From positions 6,327,411 to 6,391,410 of the forward strand of contig NZ_CP054839.1 of NCBI RefSeq assembly GCF_018141105.1: 64,000 nt of DNA, written 5' to 3'. The position numbers were made by a program, and so were the translations under genes. This document shows, piece by piece, positions 17,636 through 27,121 of the stretch (position 1 is the first letter of the stretch; each line of letters starts with the position of its first letter). The stretch is from Saccharopolyspora erythraea. GTDB lineage: Bacteria; Actinomycetota; Actinomycetes; Mycobacteriales; Pseudonocardiaceae. A model generated the notes under the pieces. It did not search any database. It was not told the origin of the DNA and saw only the letters and a program-made list of their open reading frames with translations.

Positions 17636-18475
17636 TTAGATTGTCTTCTTAAGTGCGGCGAGGTCGTTCAGGGTCGCGACAACAACGTTCCAAGCTATGC
17701 GAACGGTGCCTTCCTTCGGCGAGTATCCCTGCGTGAGCTGCTTCTTCGGGTGGACGAGGTTGCGATGGCTGCGCAGCACGTGGGCGTAGTCGACGACGTC
17801 CTGAGGGAGCCAGCCTCTGTCCTTGGCAAGGTTGATCAGGCTCTCCAGGTGGTCGTTCGGGGGCCGACCGCCAGTGTGCTGGCTAAGTGCCACGTCGTAG
17901 AGCACACCTTCTAGAAGGCTGCCGAGCATGACGATGGCGGCGGTCGATGCGCCGTTCTTCCAGCAGATCTGTGCTTCGTCGAGACGGGATTTGAGCTGCT
18001 CACCGAACGCCTCATCACTGACGACGTCTGCAAGGTTTGCCGTGAGCTGGACGGGCGCCTTCATGGCCGGCCGGTTCATGGTGGGCGTTTGGGTGGTCAG
18101 GTCAGGTCGTCCGGCCCGGTAGACGACCTGGTATCCCTCCACAGCCAGCAGCTCGTTGAGTTCCTGAACGACGATCACTCGTGTTTCGTCATCGTCGAGG
18201 TACTCACGGCGGTCGGCTAGACGCAGCAGTACACCGCGGAGGGCGTCCGAGTCACGGCGGCGCCTATGCAACATCTCCAGAACCGACCGATGGCGACCGC
18301 CCTCGAATTCGCCTACCCGGCGCCAACCAGCAGCCTGGAAGAACCGTGTCAGCTCGTAGGCGCTGCGGTAGTAGGGCGTGCTGTCATCGCCGCAGATCAA
18401 CGAAGCCAGTCGTTCGAGTACGTTGTCGTCGAGTTCGACCTTGATGTCGTCATCTGCGTGATCAGAACTAGTCAC
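17636..18475 (-). CDS. AbiJ-like abortive-infection protein with HEPN domain
   Basis: 279-aa protein. The N-terminal half (residues about 10-110, with the YELTRFFQAAGW and VLLRLADRREYLDD segments) resembles the AbiJ N-terminal domain. The C-terminal half is an all-helical HEPN-like domain ending in R235-S-H-R238-N-L-V-H242, an R-x6-H or RN-x-x-H ribonuclease signature. Such proteins cut RNA during infection and cause dormancy. GTG 18475 overlaps the helicase stop by 4 bases (GTGA), so the two are translationally coupled. A longer upstream frame exists but is the shadow of the helicase gene. Family assignment rests on pattern recognition. Confidence 0.72.
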   Translation of the reverse strand: MTSSDHADDDIKVELDDNVLERLASLICGDDSTPYYRSAYELTRFFQAAGWRRVGEFEGGRHRSVLEMLHRRRRDSDALRGVLLRLADRREYLDDDETRVIVVQELNELLAVEGYQVVYRAGRPDLTTQTPTMNRPAMKAPVQLTANLADVVSDEAFGEQLKSRLDEAQICWKNGASTAAIVMLGSLLEGVLYDVALSQHTGGRPPNDHLESLINLAKDRGWLPQDVVDYAHVLRSHRNLVHPKKQLTQGYSPKEGTVRIAWNVVVATLNDLAALKKTI

Positions 18476-21400
18476 AGGTGGTTGTTCCCCTCGTCCGGTT
18501 CTGTGGCGGTGTCGTCGTTCGGCAGGTCGACCGGTGCCCAGTCGTGTGCTGCTTGGGTGGCGATGACGTCGTGGGGGTGGATATCGCGTTCCTCGAGGCG
18601 CTGCCACAGTGGCGCGAGCTCTCGGGCGGGGTCGAACTCGAACTCGCTCTCCCGGATGCGGAGCACGTCCCAACGCATGCGTCGCAGCTCTCGGTCGCGC
18701 CGAGCATCGGAGATCTGTTGTGCTGTGCTGGTGTGCCAGAGGTGGCCGTCGCATTCGATCGCGAGTCGTCCGCCGCGACCAACGACGACCAGGTCGAGGC
18801 GACGGGTGCCCACAGGGTATTGCGGGACGACGAAGTAGCCGCGCTTCTTGATTTCGCGGAAGACCCTCTGTTCGAAGAGGGAGTCGAACAGTTCCGACCG
18901 GGTGGTGTCGCTGACCTCGTCCAAGCCTGGTGAGGTGCCGATTACCGAAGGCGGGGCAAGCATGTAGCTCATCAGAGAAGCACGCAAGTCGTCGGGTTTG
19001 AGGTCGGCAATGCGAACTGAGGTGAACAGCCACATCTGATCTTTGGCGCGGCTGGCCGCGACGTTGTAGGCCTGCTGCCATAGCGGAGCGCGCTGCGCGC
19101 GCGGCGGTTCGGCCACGACCATCGACAGGAAGATGACGTCACGCTCGTCGCCCTGAAAGGTGGCGGGTGTGCCGACGCGGATCTTGCGCTTTTGGCGGTC
19201 CTCGGCGGAGATGGTGGCGTTGATCTCGTGCTCCAGCAGTTTCACCTGCCCTGTGCCCTGGAGCACGACGATGCCGAACGTCTTGTCCTGGTAGCGAGGG
19301 TCGGTGAGGCATTCCGCGAGCGTGGCGACGATGCGTTTCGCCTCAGTCGGGTTACGCCGCCGAGTGTCGCGGCCTTCGGTGTATCCGCCCTCGACCTCAA
19401 CAACGACGAGCGGCTCCAGGTCAGTCCCCTTGCGTTCACGCAGGGGAATCAGCCCGGGTCGGTCTTCTTCTCCGTAGAACTGGGTCGATGACCAGTTGAT
19501 GATCTCCGGCATGCACCGGAAGTGTTCGCGTAGGCGGACGACGGCGTCCTTGCCGGACCGGGCGGAGAGCAGTCCGTACAGGTGGGACTTCGAGGTGAAG
19601 TTGAGCCGAATCTCACTGTCGACCTCACTGAGGTGCTCGTTCAGCTTCTCGAACTGCGGCTCGAGCTTGCCCAGCCTGCTCCCGCCCGGCGTGCATTGCT
19701 TGTCGTCGCCCACCACGATGACCCTGGGAGCCATCCAGAGCAGGAACAAGTTCTCGAGGCCTACCTGGCTGGCCTCGTCAACAATGACGACGTCGAAAGA
19801 ATCCCGGACTGCGGCGATGTTCTCGAGCAGGTTCGGCAGCGGTACCACCCAAGCTGGCACGGCATCTTTTGCCTTCTCCATGGCTTGCCGGGCCGCTTTG
19901 CGGAATTCGCGGACCTTGGACCCCCCACCGGCGCCGACATGGCTCATGTGTTCGCGGTAGCTGCGCAACGCGCGAGCATGGGTGTCGGTCATGCGCTCCA
20001 GACACGCTTGCAGCGCCTGCACCCCGGCCAGTTGCTCTGTGACCCGCTTGATCTCGTCCTCGACCTGGTCAAACTCTGCAACGAGCCGACGTTCATCGTC
20101 GGCATTGCGGGTGGCCAAGATGTACTGCTCGGCCTTCGACCATGCCCAAGCTCCGGCCAGGTCGCCCAGCCGGGCTTCCCAGGCCGGATCGGCTGCAGTC
20201 GTCTCGAGCAGTTCGAACAGAGTGGGATGAATTTTGTGCAGTGTCCGCGCGAGCTGTCCGCGGCGTTGCTCCTGGTCGCGTTCAAACCGCACGAGGTCGA
20301 GGGCATCGATGCCCCTGCGATAGGCCTCCAGGTCCCGTTGCGCGACAGCTTTCACAAGCAGTCCAACCTCCGGGCAGGCGTTCTCCGCCGAGGCCCACGT
20401 GGCGACCTTGTCCTGCAAGGCGGCGACCTGATGACGGGCCTCTTCGAGCGAGACATGTTTGAGAGCAGCTGGCACGGCATCGAGGGTGCGGACGAAGGAT
20501 TCGACTGTGGACAAGTCGGTTGAAAAACGCGCGCGAAGCAGCGTGTCGTTCACGGCGGAGTGAATCTGGACGAGTTCGTTGATGTAGCCGAGCAGCCGCC
20601 CGTTGTCGGTGAGCTCGGACAGGGTTCGGGAGAGGCGCTGCGTTGAGATGTTCACGTCGGCCTCGGCCCAAAGCTCGACGAGTTGGACTGCGGCGACCTC
20701 AGCCTCGAGTCGTTCGAGGGCCGCGTCAAGCTGGTCGAGCTGAACCGGCGGGCGGCCGTCGACCGTGACGACGGACAAGAACTCCTCGGCGGCCTTCTGA
20801 GCCGCGGACTTGGCGAACTTACGGATCTTTCCGCCAGCCGCGAGATAGTCGCGCAGCTGCTTGCCCGCGTTGAGCAGACCACGTGTCCTGCCGATGCCGT
20901 AGTCCTGCACGAAGGGCAGTTCCACGGCGAAGCGAAGGTCTTGCCTTTGAGTCTGCTGCTGAAGCCGATCGGCCTCGTCTCGAACATGGAGCAGCCGTTG
21001 CCACAGTCCGCGATGTCGATCCGCCAAGTGGTCGCCGACCGCGATGGTCACCCAGCTTTGCTCAGGTGGACTGATGTAATCCTCACCAAAGCCGAGCTTG
21101 CGCAGGCGTGTCCGCGCTTGGTCACCCAGCCCCCGTAGCTGGAGCAGGAGGTCGCTTCCAAGCGCGGCGAGTCGTTGGGTGAGTTGGCTGGTGTCCGCGT
21201 GAGCGGTCTGCCGAGCCTGCTCCTCGGAAGTAATGATGTCGGCCAGCTTCCCGACGTCCGGAAGATCGTTACGGCCTGGGATCCGCTGTTGCTGCCGGAC
21301 ACGGCGGTCAGCGCGATCGGTCCTGGTGAGCTGCAGCAACTCCAGCAGGTCCGCGGTCGACAGAGGTGGCCGGTCCGGACACTGCGGCTCGACTGCTGGC

Positions 21401-23010
21401 ATCCAGCGGTAAAGGGCAGCCTTGGCCTGAACTTGGCGGACGATATCGGTGAGGGTTCCGGTATAAATATCGGTACTGTATCCGGGTGCGACAGGGCCGT
21501 GCGCTCGGTACTCGACCTCACGCAGCCGCCGGATTTGGTCGTTGAGTTGGGCACTGCGGGACCTCAGAGCATGCCGCTCCTCGGCGAGCTGAGCGGCACG
21601 ACTGGGCAGCGTGGAGGTTGAGGGCGAGGAGATCGCAGCGGAGAGCGCGTCGAGACCACGCTCGAGTTCTTTGGCCGCGTCCTTACTACCGCCTGCCAGC
21701 AACACGCACAGGCTGCGCAGCTCCAGTGGTATTTTCTCACGGAGCACCTTGAGCGCTTGGTCTTTCTGACTGGTGACCAACACGCGCATGCCGCGCGCGA
21801 GCAGAGCGCTGACGAGGTTGGCGATAGTGTGGGTCTTTCCAGTGCCCGGAGGCCCCTGGACCACGACGCCGGTCTCACGTTTCAGCAGGTCGATGACACG
21901 TCCCTGCTCCTCGTTCGTGGGCAACGGAAACAACGGAGCGTCCCCGAGGACATCGCCCGGTGCAGCGCGTTGTTCGGTCAGCCATCGATCTCTTGTGTCT
22001 GCCTCGGTGTCAGTGACCAGCTGAGCAAGCGCGACCGGAACCGCGGCATCCGGTTCTCGCAACTGTGCAGCGATCCGACGGTAGGTTTCAGCCAGCAGCT
22101 CACGACTGCGCGGTCGCAGCATCAGTGCAGGGGACGCGGTCAGTTCGGGTATCGTCGGGAGCTCCTCCGCGGCATCGCCACCATGAGCCTCTGACGTGAA
22201 TTCACCGACGATGCTGAGACCTAGCCACTCCTCGACCTCAGTCAATAGCCCTCCATCCAGCAGTGCAACATCGCTGTCGAGGATGGCCTGGCGTACGGTA
22301 CGGCCACGGTCAGGCAGGTACGTTTCCTGGTCGCTGAATAGCTCCCGGTCTTCGAAGCGTCGCTTGCCGCCAATGAATGACACGGTCACTTCGGCGGTGT
22401 CGCGGTTGAGGCGAGGACGGACGGGCTCGGTAACGAGGTGACGGCGGAGCTTCTCACCGTCAGGTGCGTGCCAGCACACCAGTCCGACAGCCAGCACGAA
22501 CTCGTACTCATCGTCCTGCTGTTCCAGTGTCTTCGCTGCCTGTTCAAGAGATTCGTAGAGAACGCGGCGCCCCTGCGATCGGCTCTGCTCCCGCCTCCAC
22601 TGCCGCCATTCAGCGAGCCACCGGTCGAACGCATGCAGCACGTCGGCTGGAGGCGTGTTCGGCTGGTCACCTACGCCCCCAGGAGTGGCAACATCAAGCA
22701 GGCGCGGTTCTTCGCCGGCCGATCCACGCGGATCAGCTGAGTCGATCCACCCGGCGAGCAAGGCAGGCGGGCGGGGCTCGAGGATGGTCTTTGGCGGGCG
22801 AACCCGCAGAAGGACGTCATCCCCAGCACGGGGGGTGAACCGAACGCCATCTGGGAGCTCGCCAAGCCAAATCAAGGGGTCCGGGGCACCGGTTTCATCG
22901 GCCAGGATGTCACGGACAGGGTCGCGCTCGGCTGCATCGGTGACTTCGGCAAGGAAGTCCATAAGCCTGATGGTCTGGTCCAGCACACTACGGTCGCTGG
23001 GAGCGGCCAT
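18472..23010 (-). CDS. Large SF1 helicase with C-terminal REase (MTES_1575/DUF559-like) domain
   Basis: 1512-aa protein. The AAA_11/AAA_12 helicase core has Walker A GPPGTGKT (residues 386-393), Walker B VDEAS (Asp1078-Glu1079), the VGDDKQ motif III, LREHFRCMPEI, VGTPATFQGDERDVI and YNVAASRAKDQ. About 600 mostly helical residues split Walker A from Walker B. The C-terminal domain has LDLVVV (Asp1406), IECDGHLWH (Glu1419, Asp1421), RDREL and WDVLRI, the restriction-like fold found at the end of many phage-defence helicases. ATG 23010 follows AGGAAGG. A start 22 codons earlier lacks a good ribosome binding site. Coupled to the HEPN gene by overlap, it is likely the sensor and DNA-processing part of a defence pair. 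Confidence 0.88.
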   Translation of the reverse strand: MAAPSDRSVLDQTIRLMDFLAEVTDAAERDPVRDILADETGAPDPLIWLGELPDGVRFTPRAGDDVLLRVRPPKTILEPRPPALLAGWIDSADPRGSAGEEPRLLDVATPGGVGDQPNTPPADVLHAFDRWLAEWRQWRREQSRSQGRRVLYESLEQAAKTLEQQDDEYEFVLAVGLVCWHAPDGEKLRRHLVTEPVRPRLNRDTAEVTVSFIGGKRRFEDRELFSDQETYLPDRGRTVRQAILDSDVALLDGGLLTEVEEWLGLSIVGEFTSEAHGGDAAEELPTIPELTASPALMLRPRSRELLAETYRRIAAQLREPDAAVPVALAQLVTDTEADTRDRWLTEQRAAPGDVLGDAPLFPLPTNEEQGRVIDLLKRETGVVVQGPPGTGKTHTIANLVSALLARGMRVLVTSQKDQALKVLREKIPLELRSLCVLLAGGSKDAAKELERGLDALSAAISSPSTSTLPSRAAQLAEERHALRSRSAQLNDQIRRLREVEYRAHGPVAPGYSTDIYTGTLTDIVRQVQAKAALYRWMPAVEPQCPDRPPLSTADLLELLQLTRTDRADRRVRQQQRIPGRNDLPDVGKLADIITSEEQARQTAHADTSQLTQRLAALGSDLLLQLRGLGDQARTRLRKLGFGEDYISPPEQSWVTIAVGDHLADRHRGLWQRLLHVRDEADRLQQQTQRQDLRFAVELPFVQDYGIGRTRGLLNAGKQLRDYLAAGGKIRKFAKSAAQKAAEEFLSVVTVDGRPPVQLDQLDAALERLEAEVAAVQLVELWAEADVNISTQRLSRTLSELTDNGRLLGYINELVQIHSAVNDTLLRARFSTDLSTVESFVRTLDAVPAALKHVSLEEARHQVAALQDKVATWASAENACPEVGLLVKAVAQRDLEAYRRGIDALDLVRFERDQEQRRGQLARTLHKIHPTLFELLETTAADPAWEARLGDLAGAWAWSKAEQYILATRNADDERRLVAEFDQVEDEIKRVTEQLAGVQALQACLERMTDTHARALRSYREHMSHVGAGGGSKVREFRKAARQAMEKAKDAVPAWVVPLPNLLENIAAVRDSFDVVIVDEASQVGLENLFLLWMAPRVIVVGDDKQCTPGGSRLGKLEPQFEKLNEHLSEVDSEIRLNFTSKSHLYGLLSARSGKDAVVRLREHFRCMPEIINWSSTQFYGEEDRPGLIPLRERKGTDLEPLVVVEVEGGYTEGRDTRRRNPTEAKRIVATLAECLTDPRYQDKTFGIVVLQGTGQVKLLEHEINATISAEDRQKRKIRVGTPATFQGDERDVIFLSMVVAEPPRAQRAPLWQQAYNVAASRAKDQMWLFTSVRIADLKPDDLRASLMSYMLAPPSVIGTSPGLDEVSDTTRSELFDSLFEQRVFREIKKRGYFVVPQYPVGTRRLDLVVVGRGGRLAIECDGHLWHTSTAQQISDARRDRELRRMRWDVLRIRESEFEFDPARELAPLWQRLEERDIHPHDVIATQAAHDWAPVDLPNDDTATEPDEGNNHL

Positions 23011-23401
23011 GATCACCTTCCTGGGAACTGTGAGCAACAGGCCAGGATGCCGATCGACTCCACAGGCTGCAATCAACGAACCGCGGTAACACCTATTCGG
23101 AGCAGCAGATTATCCGGCGACGCGACGTCGATTAACTCACGACAGCGATCTCCTCACTTGGCAAATGCCAGCCTCCCGCGCCGAGTGGGCGACCTGGGCG
23201 TCCGTTAGATCGCTGGTCCTCGCGGGACGGTCACCGAGGCACTGCGCGTGACAGAGACTGCAATGCAGCCGCTGACATAGCGACAAGTGGCGGGCCGCTG
23301 ACCTGCGATGATGGCGCCGGTGGTCGCGGTGTGGTCGCATCCCGCCCAGGATAGGCACGCAGGCCTTTGACCTGCGCAAACACTCTCCACTGCCCAAGAA
23401 G
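23011..23401. other. 391-bp divergent promoter region between helicase and integrase
   Basis: No protein-coding signal is convincing on either strand. It must hold the minus-strand promoter for the helicase-HEPN pair and the plus-strand promoter of the integrase. TTGACC at 23368-23373 is a possible -35 for the latter. No clear operator palindrome is seen. Confidence 0.45.
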
Positions 23402-24618
23402 ATGTTCCCGATGCGCTCGAACCCGAACCGCGGCCGTATCTACCGGCGCAGTGGCTGCCGCAACGAACAGGGACAGCAGCTCGGACCGCACTGCCCCAAG
23501 CTCGCCGCCGGCAAACACGGGACGTGGGCATTCGCCGTCGACCTGCCCTCGATCACCGGCCGCCGGCGCACGATGCGCCGCAGCGGCTTCGACACCAAGA
23601 CCCAAGCTCAGACCGAGCTCAATCACATCCTCGCGTGCGAACGTACCGGCATCGTCATCGACGACCGCCAGACCCTCGTCGACTACCTCACCGACTCGCT
23701 CGCCACCAAAGCACTGACACTGAACCGACCACCATCGCCCACTACACCGACTACCTCACCAAAGACCTCATCCCCGCCCTCGGCGGCATCCGACTCGAAA
23801 AACCCAGCCACCAGCACGTCGCACAGTTCGTCCGCGCGCAGCTCGACGCCGGCCGCGGCCCGGTGACCCTGCGCCGCTGCGTCGCCACCCTGTCCAGCGC
23901 GCTCAACGACGCCGTCCGCCAACGCCGCCTCACCCACAACGCAGCCAGGTACACCGCCATCCCGCGACCCCCTCAGCCACAACGCGTCTGCTGGACACCC
24001 ACTGAAGCAGTCACCTTCCTGAAGTACTACGCCGACATCAACGATCCGCTGACCGAGCTGTTCGAAGTCCTCATCGGCACCGGAATGCGCAAAGGAGAAG
24101 CACTCGCCCTGCACTGGGCAGACGTGCACCTCGACGACCGCGTCCTGTTCGTCCGACAGACACTGTCCAATGTGAACAACACGACCCCGGTGTTCACCAC
24201 ACCCAAAACCAAATCTAGCCTCGACTGGATCGGGCTCTCATCACGGGTCGTCAACGCCTTACAACGACAGGCCACACGCCAGCACGCGCAACGACTGGCG
24301 GCTGGCACGCCACGCAACCGACATGGCCTCGTCTTCTGCCGCAACGATGGTCAGCCGCTACGACCGGAGTACGTGCTGCACCACTTCCACAAGCTCACCG
24401 ACGCAGCCGGAGTACCCCGCTTCCGGGTCCACGACCTCCGACACCTCGCCGCCACCCTCATGATCGCCAGCAACGTTCCACTCGGAGTCGTCTCCAAGAC
24501 CATGCGGCACTCAACACTCTCGGTCACCGTCAACATCTACGGCCACCTCGCCCGCCACACCGCCCACCAAGCCGTCGACGCCATGGCCAACACCCTCAAC
24601 GCCGCCCAAGCAGCCTGA
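23402..24618 (+). pseudogene. Tyrosine site-specific integrase, frameshifted
   Basis: About 405 codons in two frames. The N-terminal part (from 23402) has the cysteine-containing N-terminus and the FDTKTQAQTELN arm-binding-type segment. Near 23720 the similarity moves to the -1 frame (EPTTIAHYTDYLTKDLIP), consistent with a one-base deletion. The catalytic domain is then complete: Arg in GTGMRKGEALALHW, HDLRHLAATL, RHSTL and the Tyr nucleophile in VTVNIYGHLA. The 3' end is 110 bases from a tRNA-Pro fragment, the usual place of an AICE/phage integrase beside its att site. A closely similar truncated copy lies at 30.6 kb. Confidence 0.85.
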
Positions 24619-24687
24619 AAACGATCACCGCTGAAAAGGATCACGCGGCATGCGACCACATTGCGACCACAACAGACCAAAAACGAA

Positions 24688-24722
24688 ACCAGCGGGTCTA
24701 CCTAATCAGTAAACCCGCTGGT
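24688..24722. terminator. Hairpin terminator between integrase and att repeat
   Basis: Ten-bp stem ACCAGCGGGT/ACCCGCTGGT (24688-24697, 24713-24722) with a 15-base loop. On the minus strand it is followed by TTTCGTTTTT, so it reads best as an intrinsic terminator for a minus-strand transcript such as tRNA-Pro. It may also end the integrase message. Confidence 0.7.
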
Positions 24723-24728
24723 CACAGC

Positions 24729-24850
24729 CGTCGGGACGGCAAGATTCGAACCCACGACCCCTTGACCCCCAGATCAAGCGAGGGTCAACGGCATGCTCAA
24801 GCTCATTCTTCGAGGTCGGTCACCAGTGTACTCAGCGGAGTAAAGGAGTC
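24729..24850 (-). repeat. att-type direct repeat, copy 1: 3' half of tRNA-Pro(GGG) plus element end
   Basis: 122 bp matching 45078-45199 at 115 of 122 positions. On the minus strand, 24772-24731 read as the 3' half of tRNA-Pro: the anticodon loop CTGGGGG, the TTCGAAT T-loop, and the 3' acceptor strand CGTCCCG-A. The 5' half of the tRNA is absent and replaced by the element-derived part of the repeat. Two substitutions put G-U pairs in the T-stem, unlike copy 2. It marks one junction of site-specific integration. Confidence 0.85.
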
Positions 24851-24856
24851 GATCAG

Positions 24857-25012
24857 TGGCTCACCTCCACCGGCGCCGCACCCTCCTCCTACCGGGTCTC
24901 CCAGGGCACGAGACTGGGACGGGCCGCAAGCATCGAGATCGCCGACACGGACGGCACCGTCTGGGTCAGCGGCGCCGCCACCGTCTGCATCCGCGGCACC
25001 ATCACTCTCTGA
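24857..25012 (+). pseudogene. C-terminal fragment of a PhzF-family protein
   Basis: Directly after the att repeat a frame reads YRVSQGTRLGRAASIEI, then DGTVWVSGAA, ending TITL-stop. This is the conserved end of PhzF-type isomerases (y.v.QG..lGRps.i.v...dg.v.vgG.av.v..G.l.l). About 50 residues remain and there is no start codon. It is debris cut off by the integration or recombination event at the repeat. Confidence 0.55.
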
Positions 25013-25106
25013 CCGCCCCACCGCCCGCGCTCCCGCAGTAGTTGCCGGAGCGCGGACAGCTACGCGGCGATCCATGCGCCGAACCACCGGCGTCGGGGCT
25101 GGACCA

Positions 25107-25550
25107 TCATGTGGTGTCGGCGGAGAGCGTCTTCATGCTGACGTAGCTGGTCACCGTGGCCACGCCGGGCAGCGTGGCCAACTGGTTGGCGTGGAAGTCC
25201 TCATAGGCGGGCAGGTCGGCCACCTCGACCTGGAGCAGATAGTCGAAGTTGCCGGTGATGTGGTGGCAGGCGACCACCTCGGGCAGCCGGGTGACCCCGC
25301 GCTCGAACGCGACCACGTCCGCGCGGGTGTGCCGCGTCAGCCGGACACCCGCGAACACCCGCAGACCGCGGCCGACCGCGGCGGGATCGATCAGCGCCCG
25401 GTAGCCGCGGATGACCCCGGCTTCCTCCAGCTGACGCACGCGCCGCAGGCAGGGTGACGGTGACAGCCCGACCCGGGCGGCGAGCTCGCTGTTGCTGATG
25501 CGGCCGTGCTGCTCGAGCACAGCCAGAATCGACCGGTCCACCTCATCCAT
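25107..25550 (-). CDS. Lrp/AsnC-family regulator
   Basis: 147 aa. Residues 3-52 form the AsnC helix-turn-helix (LAARVGLSPSPCLRRVRQLEEAG). The rest is the RAM ligand-binding domain, with VACHHITGNFDYLL and the closing SYVSMKTL. It is divergent from the methionine gamma-lyase-like gene across 153 bases. By analogy with such pairs, it probably controls that gene in response to methionine or another sulfur or branched-chain amino acid. Confidence 0.93.
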   Translation of the reverse strand: MDEVDRSILAVLEQHGRISNSELAARVGLSPSPCLRRVRQLEEAGVIRGYRALIDPAAVGRGLRVFAGVRLTRHTRADVVAFERGVTRLPEVVACHHITGNFDYLLQVEVADLPAYEDFHANQLATLPGVATVTSYVSMKTLSADTT

Positions 25551-25703
25551 GTAGGCATATTATTGCTCCCTGGGCTTCACTACCACAATCATGCTCCTGT
25601 CCTGAGCGCAATTTGCTGCCAAAGTTGCTGAGATCCGGGCACATCGGAGCGCCGGTCGGCCACGCTTCATGGAGTCACACCGACGGTCCACGGAAGGGCA
25701 GCC

Positions 25704-26888
25704 ATGGCGGGCAAGAGCACTATCTCCGTTCATGCCGATCGCGAAGTCCATCCCAGCGGTGCCGTGGCACCGCCCATCTATCAGACGGCGGCGTTCTCGG
25801 CCGAGGACGCGGAGACGTTCGCGCGGGTAGCCGTCGACCCGCGCGGCAAGGACTTCTACACCCGCTTCGGCAACCCGAATCACGCACAGGTCGCCACCGT
25901 CGTCGCCGAACTGGAGAACACCGAGGCGGCTATGGTCACCGCGTCCGGGATGGCCGCGCTCACCACGGCCGTGCTGGCTCTGGTGTCCGCCGGCGATCAC
26001 GTCATCGGGCAGAGGTCCACCTACGGCGGTACGGCGTCGGTGCTGCTGAACCTGCTGCCGCGTCTTGGGGTGTCGACCACCCTGGTGGATCAGACCGACC
26101 CGGAGGCGTTCGCGAAGGCGTTGACTCCGCAGACCCGCCTGATTCTGGTGGAATCACCGAGCAATCCGCTACTGCAGATCACCGACCTGCGCTCCGTCGT
26201 AGAGCTGGCCCGTGCGCACGACGTGTTGACCATGGCGGACAACACGTTCGCCACGCCGCTCAACCAGCGACCGGCGGACTTCGGCATCGATCTGGTCTGG
26301 CACAGCGCGACCAAGTACCTCAACGGCCATTCGGACGTCTCCGCCGGAGCGCTGGCCGGACCGGCCGAGCTCCTGAACAAGATCTGGGACGTCGGCCTGC
26401 TCACCGGTGCCACGCTGGGCCCGATCGACGCGTGGTTGCTGCTGCGCGGCATGCGCACGCTGCCGCTGCGGGTGCCGCGGCACAACGCCAATGGCCTGGC
26501 GCTCGCCGAGGCGTTGAACGAGCATCCAGCGGTGGCGAAGGTGCACTACCCCGGTCTCGCGACCCACCCGCAGCACAAGCTGGCCGCCGACCAGATGAGC
26601 GGTTTCGGCGGGGTGCTCGGCATCGAGTTCGCCGGTGGTTTCGAGCCGGCCGACGCCTTCCTCGGCCGGCTGCGCTACCCCCGCCGGTCGGCCAGCCTCG
26701 GCGGTGTGGAGTCGCTGGCTGTGCATCCGGCGTCCATGTGGCGCGGGATGCTCAGCGAGGACCAGATCGCCGAGGCGGTTCCACTGGGCCTGGTCCGGCT
26801 GGCCGCGGGCACCGAGGACACGGACGACCTGGTCACCGACGCGCTCGCCGCGGCCGACGCGGTGCTCACCGACGCGGCGACCACCTGA
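25704..26888 (+). CDS. PLP-dependent trans-sulfuration enzyme, methionine gamma-lyase-like
   Basis: 394 aa, Cys/Met metabolism PLP family. The PLP lysine is in DLVWHSATKYLNGHSD, the tyrosine/arginine pair in KDFYTRFGNPN, and AMVTASGMAAL and ADNTFATP are the other cofactor-binding segments. Members cleave the C-gamma bond of methionine to methanethiol, 2-oxobutyrate and ammonia, or act on cystathionine or O-acetylhomoserine. The divergent Lrp gene favours a catabolic lyase. GGAAGGG precedes ATG 25704. Confidence 0.85.
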   Translation: MAGKSTISVHADREVHPSGAVAPPIYQTAAFSAEDAETFARVAVDPRGKDFYTRFGNPNHAQVATVVAELENTEAAMVTASGMAALTTAVLALVSAGDHVIGQRSTYGGTASVLLNLLPRLGVSTTLVDQTDPEAFAKALTPQTRLILVESPSNPLLQITDLRSVVELARAHDVLTMADNTFATPLNQRPADFGIDLVWHSATKYLNGHSDVSAGALAGPAELLNKIWDVGLLTGATLGPIDAWLLLRGMRTLPLRVPRHNANGLALAEALNEHPAVAKVHYPGLATHPQHKLAADQMSGFGGVLGIEFAGGFEPADAFLGRLRYPRRSASLGGVESLAVHPASMWRGMLSEDQIAEAVPLGLVRLAAGTEDTDDLVTDALAAADAVLTDAATT

Positions 26889-27121
26889 GCGGCCGTGTGC
26901 GCTGGAGCGGCGACGCCGTTGCACGCCTGCCGAGACAACGCCGACACCCGCGTGCGGCGGTACCTCACCGGCGGGCCTGGCGGCGGCACTCTCCCCCATC
27001 GGCTACCTGCGCCAGAAGGCCCTGAGCGCCCACGGCTGACCTGCGCGGCCGCGAGCAGAGCCGCGCGGCCGGCACAACACGATCTCGAAAATCCGAAAGC
27101 GTCCATGAAGGAGTTCCTTTG

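Noticed and set aside
18476-19081. N-terminal extension of the HEPN protein into the helicase gene
   Set aside because: Residues there are the helicase C-terminal domain read in another frame; GTG 18475 with the 4-base overlap is the sensible start.
24731-24772. A functional tRNA-Pro gene at either att repeat
   Set aside because: The D-arm and 5' acceptor strand are missing in both copies and an extra base enters the anticodon stem, so neither can fold as a full tRNA.
24762-25457. Plus-strand frame beginning inside the att repeat
   Set aside because: Its first residues are translated tRNA-Pro fragment and the rest is Pro/Arg-rich and antisense to the Lrp gene.
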